In this document: one piece after another, positions 13,752-18,542 of the stretch
Layout of the letters: each line of letters begins with the position of its first letter
How positions within the stretch are numbered: position 1 is the first letter of the stretch
Origin: CAZKNJ01 sp964554185
Lineage (GTDB): Bacteria; 4484-113
NCBI GenBank assembly: GCA_964554185.1
Contig: CAZKNJ010000040.1
Location: 1-18,542 of the forward strand
Length of the DNA: 18,542 bases
Direction: 5' to 3'
Program-made: the position numbers and the translations under genes
Notes under the pieces: model-generated
What the model was told of the DNA's origin: nothing
The model's database searches: none
What the model saw: only the letters and a program-made list of their open reading frames with translations

Positions 13752-15212
13752 ATGTTTGCTGCACGACACGCAATCGCGCTGATTGGATTTATGCTTGCAG
13801 CCGCGCTCTTGGCGGCATCTTTCGCCCCGCGAGTTTCCGCCCAGGAGAACAGCACCTTCCAGGTCGCGCTCACCGGCAAGTACCCTCCCTTCAGCACTTA
13901 CGACGAAGAAGGCAATCTCGTCGGGTTTGATGTAGACGTCTCCCACGCGGTGGCGCAGCATCTCGGCCGCGAGCTGGAAATCATCACTACCGAATGGGAC
14001 GGCATTCTCGCCGGGTTGCTGGCGGGCAAATACGACGCCATCATCGGCTCCATGGCCGTCACGCCGGAGCGCGCCGAGCAGGTCAACTTCTCGCGCCCGT
14101 ACTATGTTTCCGGCGCGCAGCTCTTCGTACACGAAGACTATGAAAACGAGATAGAGGGCATTGAGGATTGCGCCGGAAAGCCTGTGGGTGTGGTGCTCGG
14201 CGAGACCTTTGAACGCTACCTGCGCGAGAACCGCCCAGAGGTTTCGGCGGTGACCTACAAGTCCACGGTGGACATCTTCCAGGATGTTGCCAACGGGCGG
14301 CTTGTCGGGTTTGTCAGCGACAAGCTGCTCGGCGCCTGGCAGATCAAGGAGGCCGGACGTCCCTTCGTCCCCGCGGGCGATTTGCTCTACACCGAGCGCA
14401 TGGCCATTCCGGTGACGAAAGACAACGCCGAGCTGCTGGCGGGGATCGACGAGGCGCTCAACGAGATGGAGCAATCCGGCGAGCTGGCGGCGCTGTTCAA
14501 CCAGTGGTTCGGCCTGAGTGAAGAGAAGGCGGCGCCGGCGGAGCAGGAGGCGGCGCGGATGAAGACCTCCACCGTGGTGCATCTCCTTGCGCGCGGCTTC
14601 GGCATCACGCTCTATGTGGCCGCCGCTTCGCTGCTGCTGGGATTCCTGTTGGCGGTGCCCATGGGCGTTATCCTCAACGCGCCGGCCGGCCCGGCGCGAT
14701 GGCTGCTGCGCGCGTTCAATGACTTCGTTCGCGGCACGCCGGTGCTCATCCAGCTTTTCTTCGTCTACTTCGGCTCCGGCCAGATCGGGTTGAACTTCTC
14801 GCCGCTGACCGCCGCTATCTTCACGCTCACAGTGAATGCCTCGGCTTACATGGCCGAAGTTGTGCGCTCCGGGCTGATGTCGGTGGACCCGGGCCAGTCG
14901 CTGGCGGGCCGCGCGCTGGGCCTGAGCAAGTGGCAAGTGTTCATCTGCATCACCTGGCCGCAGGCTTTCCGCATCGCCATGCCGCCGCTGATGAACTCGG
15001 TGGTGGCGCTGCTCAAGGACACGGCGCTGATTTCGGTCATCTCGGTGGGTGAGGTCGTGCGCGAGGCGCAGGCGATCATCAGCGTGACCTTCGACCCGAT
15101 GAAGTACTACTTCATCGTCGCGGTGCTCTTCTTCATCGTGGCCTTCCCGCTGATGAAACTGGCCGAACGGCTGGAGCGCAAAATGAAGGAGCGGGGATTC
15201 GCCTATGATTAG
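13752..15212 (+). CDS. Fused amino-acid-binding protein and ABC permease (polar amino acid type)
   Basis: 486 residues from ATG 13752, 7 bases after ablA. Residues 1-30 are a signal peptide (cleavage likely after VSA). Residues about 35-254 form a family-3 solute-binding domain: FDVDVSHAVAQHLG (59-72), GSMAVTPERAEQVNFSRPYY (99-118), with Arg107 where this family binds the amino-acid alpha-carboxylate. Residues about 275-475 form a HisM/GlnP-type permease with about five helices, the FVRGTPVLIQLFF motif (325-337) and the EAA loop EVVRSGLMSVDPGQSLAGRALG (369-390). Such binding-domain/permease fusions are known, as in GlnP of Lactococcus. It overlaps the ATPase gene by 8 bases. Placement between ablA and ablB suggests lysine uptake; the substrate is inferred, and ornithine, arginine or beta-lysine are alternatives. 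Confidence 0.92.
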   Translation: MFAARHAIALIGFMLAAALLAASFAPRVSAQENSTFQVALTGKYPPFSTYDEEGNLVGFDVDVSHAVAQHLGRELEIITTEWDGILAGLLAGKYDAIIGSMAVTPERAEQVNFSRPYYVSGAQLFVHEDYENEIEGIEDCAGKPVGVVLGETFERYLRENRPEVSAVTYKSTVDIFQDVANGRLVGFVSDKLLGAWQIKEAGRPFVPAGDLLYTERMAIPVTKDNAELLAGIDEALNEMEQSGELAALFNQWFGLSEEKAAPAEQEAARMKTSTVVHLLARGFGITLYVAAASLLLGFLLAVPMGVILNAPAGPARWLLRAFNDFVRGTPVLIQLFFVYFGSGQIGLNFSPLTAAIFTLTVNASAYMAEVVRSGLMSVDPGQSLAGRALGLSKWQVFICITWPQAFRIAMPPLMNSVVALLKDTALISVISVGEVVREAQAIISVTFDPMKYYFIVAVLFFIVAFPLMKLAERLERKMKERGFAYD

Positions 15213-15906
15213 GGTTGAGCGCGTTTCATTTGAATACAGCGGCGGCGCGGAAGCACTGCGGGACGTGTCCATTGAATTCGCACCGGAACACATCTTCGCG
15301 GTGCTGGGCGAAAGCGGCTCGGGCAAGACCACGCTGCTCAAGTGCCTGGGGCGGTTTCTCGCGCCGCAGGCGGGCGCCATCACGTTTGACGGGCAGGATA
15401 TCTATGAGATGCCAGAGCGCGAGTTCCGCCAGACCATCGGCATCGTCTTCCAGGACCTGTACCTGTTCCCGCATCTCACGGTGCGCGAGAACATGACGCT
15501 GGCGCCCACCAAGGTGCTGGGCAAGAGCCTGGAACAGGCGGCGGAGGAGGCGAACGCGGTGCTGCAGCGGCTGGGCATCGAGGAGCTGGCGGACAGCTAT
15601 CCGTCGCAGGTGAGCGGGGGGCAGGCGCAGCGCGCAGCCATCGCGCGCGGGCTGGTGATGCAGCCGGCGTACCTGCTGTTGGACGAGCCCACGTCGGCGC
15701 TGGACGCCCGCACCAGCGACGACTTCGCCCGCTGGCTGGTGGAGCTGAAGGAAACCACCAACTTCGTGATTGTCACCCACGACGTGCTGTTCGCCCGCGA
15801 AGTCGCCACCCGCGGCGTCTACCTTAGCAGTGGCCAGGTGCACGCTACTGGCAGCATTGAAGAGATGATCGAACGCGTACAGAGCGGCCCTGCGGAGAAT
15901 GCATAG
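15205..15906 (+). CDS. Amino-acid ABC transporter ATPase
   Basis: 233 residues. All parts of an active nucleotide-binding subunit are present: Walker A GESGSGKTT (35-43), Q-loop Gln83 (VFQDLYLFPH), signature VSGGQ (136-140), Walker B LLLDE (157-161) and the H-loop His192 (VTHD). The family resembles GlnQ/HisP, which power polar amino-acid import. It overlaps the end of the permease frame by 8 bases (ATGATTAG) and abuts ablB with no gap, so the three are translated from one message and belong to one system. At 233 residues it is slightly shorter than typical GlnQ. The transport partner is certain from context; the substrate is inferred. Confidence 0.95.
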   Translation: MIRVERVSFEYSGGAEALRDVSIEFAPEHIFAVLGESGSGKTTLLKCLGRFLAPQAGAITFDGQDIYEMPEREFRQTIGIVFQDLYLFPHLTVRENMTLAPTKVLGKSLEQAAEEANAVLQRLGIEELADSYPSQVSGGQAQRAAIARGLVMQPAYLLLDEPTSALDARTSDDFARWLVELKETTNFVIVTHDVLFAREVATRGVYLSSGQVHATGSIEEMIERVQSGPAENA

Positions 15907-16743
15907 ATGCATGACGAGATCATGCGCCTTGGCGAATCCGTCATCCAGTATGGCCCGCTGAGCAACCGCATCTACCTGATGAAGCTTGCGCCGGGCGACC
16001 TGCCGGGCATACTGGACGTGCTGGACCGGATGGCGGTGGCGCCGCAATACACCAAGGTCTTCGCCAAGGTTCCCGCAAGCTTCGAGGCGCAGTTCACGCA
16101 GTGCATGTACCGCCGCGAGGCGCTTATTCCGCGCTTTTACCGCGGTAAAGAGGATGCGGTGTTTCTCGCGAAGTACTACGATGAAGCGCGCGTGTGGGAG
16201 CGGCGGGCGGAGCAAATCGCCACGGTGCTGGCGGCGGCGCAAGCCAAGGCGGGAGCGAGAGCTTCGGCCGAGGAGCCGAAGGAGATGGCAATAGAACCTG
16301 TCACGCTGGCGGATATCGGCGAGATGGCCGTCATCTACCGCGCGGTGTTTGACACTTACCCCTTCCCCATCCACGAGCGCGAGTACCTGCGCGAAACGAT
16401 GGAGGGGCATGTGCGTTACTTTGGCTGCCGCCTGAGCGGGAAGCTGGTGGCGCTGTCGTCCGCCGAGATGGACGCCGAGGGCTTGAACGTGGAGATGACG
16501 GATTTCGCCACGCTGCCGGACTACCGCGGCCACGGCCTGGCGGTGCACCTGCTGGCGCGGATGGAAGCGGAGATGACGGAGGCGGGAATGCTGACGGCCT
16601 ACACCATCGCCCGCGCCTATTCCTTCGGGATGAACATCACCTTCGCCCGCGCGGGCTACGAATTCGCCGGCACCCTCACCAACAACACCAACATCTCCGG
16701 CGGCATCGAGAGCATGAACGTCTGGTGGAAGCGGTTGGGGTAG
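15907..16743 (+). CDS. ablB: Beta-lysine N6-acetyltransferase
   Basis: 278 residues, the length usual for AblB. The enzyme acetylates the epsilon-amino group of beta-lysine with acetyl-CoA to give N-epsilon-acetyl-beta-lysine, a compatible solute known from methanogens and some bacteria. The AblB-specific N-terminus is recognisable: YGPLSNRIYLMKL (15-27), YTKVFAKVP (48-56), and REALIPRFYRGKEDAVFLAKYY (70-91). The C-terminal GNAT fold holds the acetyl-CoA loop YRGHGLA (206-212) and ends ISGGIESMNVWWKRL. The start ATG directly follows the ATPase stop TAG, with GGAG (15894-15897) as ribosome site. It completes the pathway begun by ablA. Functional call strong; osmolyte use in this organism is inferred. 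Confidence 0.92.
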   Translation: MHDEIMRLGESVIQYGPLSNRIYLMKLAPGDLPGILDVLDRMAVAPQYTKVFAKVPASFEAQFTQCMYRREALIPRFYRGKEDAVFLAKYYDEARVWERRAEQIATVLAAAQAKAGARASAEEPKEMAIEPVTLADIGEMAVIYRAVFDTYPFPIHEREYLRETMEGHVRYFGCRLSGKLVALSSAEMDAEGLNVEMTDFATLPDYRGHGLAVHLLARMEAEMTEAGMLTAYTIARAYSFGMNITFARAGYEFAGTLTNNTNISGGIESMNVWWKRLG

Positions 16744-16763
16744 GTCAGAGGAGATGCTACAAT
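16735..16763 (+). promoter_or_regulatory. Probable promoter of pepF
   Basis: TTGGGG (16735-16740), a 17-base spacer and TACAAT (16758-16763). The -35 overlaps the last codons of ablB. It gives a leader of roughly 55 bases before the pepF ATG. Confidence 0.45.
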
Positions 16764-16769
16764 ACGGCG

Positions 16770-16792
16770 GGCGGCCGGCCGGCTTGGCCGCC
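16770..16792 (+). terminator. GC hairpin between ablB and pepF
   Basis: GGCGGCC (16770-16776) pairs with GGCCGCC (16786-16792) around a 9-base loop, followed closely by TTT. It lies 27 bases past the ablB stop and could end the abl operon, or act as a 5' leader hairpin of pepF because it is downstream of the likely -10. Confidence 0.35.
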
Positions 16793-16824
16793 GCTTTCAC
16801 TTCACCAACGACCCTGGAGGAGAA

Positions 16825-18542
16825 ATGGCTGACCAAAAACAAGGCGTGACCTGGGACCTCACGAGCTTCTTCCCCGAGTTCAACGGGCCACAGATGCTGG
16901 AATACAAGCAGAAGCTGGACACGGATATCAAGCAGCTGCAGGTGGACGCCGCCGAGCTGGCGCCGCTGGCGGCGGACACCGCGGACGCGTGGGAGGGCAT
17001 CATTTTGCGCACCGAAGCTATGGATGCGCGGCTGACGCACATCTTCGCGTACGTGGGCTGCCTGCGCGCGGCCGACGCCAACAGCGAGGAGTACAACAGC
17101 GAATACGCCAAGCTCATGCGGCTGCTGGCCGAGTACGAGAAGTTCACCGTGGACATCCTCCAGGCGTTCAAGGAAGTCACCGACGAGGACTTTGACGCGT
17201 TCCTCGCCCGCGAGGCGCTGAAGGGTGTGGAGCACCCGCTGCGCAAAGTGCGGGAGAAGGCGCTGCACACCATGTCGCCCAAGGAAGAGAAGCTCACCGC
17301 TGACCTCAACACCGACGGCCTGCGCGCCTGGGGGCGGCTCTATGACAACGTCAGCGGCAAGCTGGAGTTTGATATGGCCCTGCCCGGCGGCAAGGTGGAG
17401 CGCAAGCCCATCTCGCAGTGGCGCGCGCTGATGTCGGACGTGGACCGTGAGATTGGTAAGGCTGCGTTTGAGGGCGGCAACCGCGCGTGGTAGGGCATTG
17501 AGGACGTCTGCGCCTCCGCGCTCAACGCCATCGCCGGCACGCGCCTGACGCTGAACAAATACCGCGGCATTGACACCTACCTCTACAACGCGCTGTTCCA
17601 GGCGTCCATCGAGCGCGAGTCGTTGGACGCGATGTACACCGCCATCCACGACAACATTGACCTCGGCCGCGAGATCTTCCGCGCGAAGGCGAAGTTCCTC
17701 GGCCGCGAGGGCATCCACTGGTTTGAGCGCGAAGCGCCGCTGCCGCTGAAGGACAACAAGCGCATCAGCTGGGACGAGGGCGTGGCGATGGTGACGCGCT
17801 CGTTTGAGCAGGCCTATCCGGGGCTGGCGAAATACTACGTGGACTTCCTCAAGAAGCGCTGGCTGGAGTCGGAAGTGCGCGCGGGCAAGCGCCCCGGCGC
17901 GTTCTGCACCGGCTCGCCGGTGAACCGCGAGGAGCGCGTGTACATGACCTTCAACGGCCCGCTGAGCGACGTCACCACCATGGCGCACGAGGTCGGCCAC
18001 GCGTGGCATTCGCACCTGCTGCAGGACCTCAGGCCGATGGCGCAGGAGTATCCGATGACGCTGGCGGAAACCGCGTCCATCTTCGCCGAGCACATCCTCG
18101 CCGAGGGTATCTACTCGGACAGCTCCATCAGCGATGCACAGAAGCTGCTGATGCTGGATGGCGACCTGGGCGGCGACGCGGTGATGCTGCTGGATATCAC
18201 CGTGCGCTTTGAGTTTGAGAAGGCGTTCCACGACGAGCGGATAAAGGGCGAGGTGAGCGTCTCGCGGCTTAAGGAGCTGATGGTGGAGACCCAGCGCCGC
18301 GTGTTCGGCGACGCGATGCTTCCGGGCGGCGAAGACCCGATGTTCTGGGCGAGCAAGCTGCACTTCTACATCACCGGCGTGACCTTCTACAACTTCCCGT
18401 ACACCTTCGGCTTTCTGCTGGCGCGCGCGCTGTACAACCTGTTCAAGCAGGAGGGCGCGTCGTTCCTGCCCAAGTACGAGGAGTTCCTGCGGCTAACCGG
18501 CAGCGACACGGTGGAGGGCGTGGTGCAGCGCTCCATCGGCGA
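16825..18542 (+). pseudogene. pepF: Oligoendopeptidase F (M3 family) interrupted by one in-frame TAG; 3' end outside window
   Basis: The first 222 codons (to TAG at 17491-17493) encode the PepF N-terminal region, including EKFTVDILQAFKEVTDEDF. After the TAG the same frame stays open to the window end (about 350 codons) and encodes the zinc-peptidase domain: ALNAIAGTRLTLNKYRG, the catalytic HEVGHAWHS with codons from 17986 (zinc His, catalytic Glu, zinc His), and the downstream E-T-A-S-I-F-A-E helix carrying the third ligand. PepF cleaves short peptides in the cytoplasm. A strong GGAGGAG precedes ATG 16825. There is no frameshift; one base (probably GAG or CAG to TAG) explains the break. It may be a recent nonsense mutation, a sequence error or, less likely, readthrough. 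The truncated product would lack the whole active site. Confidence 0.85.

Noticed and set aside
13644..15383. Open frame of 579 codons on the minus strand
   Set aside because: Antisense to the binding-protein/permease fusion; compositionally a shadow, with no domain pattern.
17491..17493. Pyrrolysine or selenocysteine insertion at the pepF stop
   Set aside because: Selenocysteine uses TGA, not TAG. PepF is not a known pyrrolysine enzyme and TAG ends several normal genes here, so recoding is less likely than mutation or error.
15226..18363. Long open frame of 1045 codons on the minus strand
   Set aside because: It is antisense to the ABC ATPase, ablB and pepF, all with clear family motifs. 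Its product is Ala/Arg/His/Val/Gln-rich low-complexity sequence typical of shadow frames in GC-rich DNA.

Overview
The window is a GC-rich bacterial chromosome segment. The coding signals are bacterial: TATAAT-type -10 boxes, Shine-Dalgarno sequences before several genes, bacterial tRNAs, and a PurF of the [4Fe-4S] class. Nothing in it is a decisive taxonomic marker. The gene mix (PepF/M3 peptidase, many-PAS sensor, abl osmolyte genes, short-leader promoters) would fit an uncultivated Chloroflexota-like or other anaerobe-related lineage, but that placement is a weak inference.

Left part (1-4705). A lipoprotein gene enters from the left edge. It converges on a minus-strand gene that joins pentapeptide repeats to a two-helix potassium-channel pore. 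Divergent from the channel is a YhhQ-type queuosine-precursor transporter. Next comes a two-gene unit with a 4-base overlap: a Panacea (DUF4065) protein and a RelE/HigB-like toxin, a probable toxin-antitoxin pair. After a cluster of small inverted and direct repeats lies a convergent two-helix membrane protein of unknown function.

Middle (4706-11663). purF is transcribed divergently from that membrane protein. About 400 bases of noncoding DNA follow. The minus strand then carries pyrH, a 1112-residue membrane sensor with eight PAS domains and no output domain, and tRNA-Val(CAC). On the plus strand a consensus promoter drives tRNA-Lys(TTT) and tRNA-Glu(TTC). A minus-strand zinc-ribbon membrane protein converges on them.

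Right part (11664-18542). This is the most interesting block: a tight plus-strand operon of a MarR-type regulator, lysine 2,3-aminomutase (ablA/kamA), a fused amino-acid-binding protein and permease, its ABC ATPase, and beta-lysine N-acetyltransferase (ablB). Together they look like a self-contained unit that imports an amino acid (probably lysine) and converts it through beta-lysine to N-epsilon-acetyl-beta-lysine, a compatible solute. The window ends in an oligoendopeptidase F gene. It is intact except for one in-frame TAG codon that separates the N-terminal domain from the zinc-peptidase domain.
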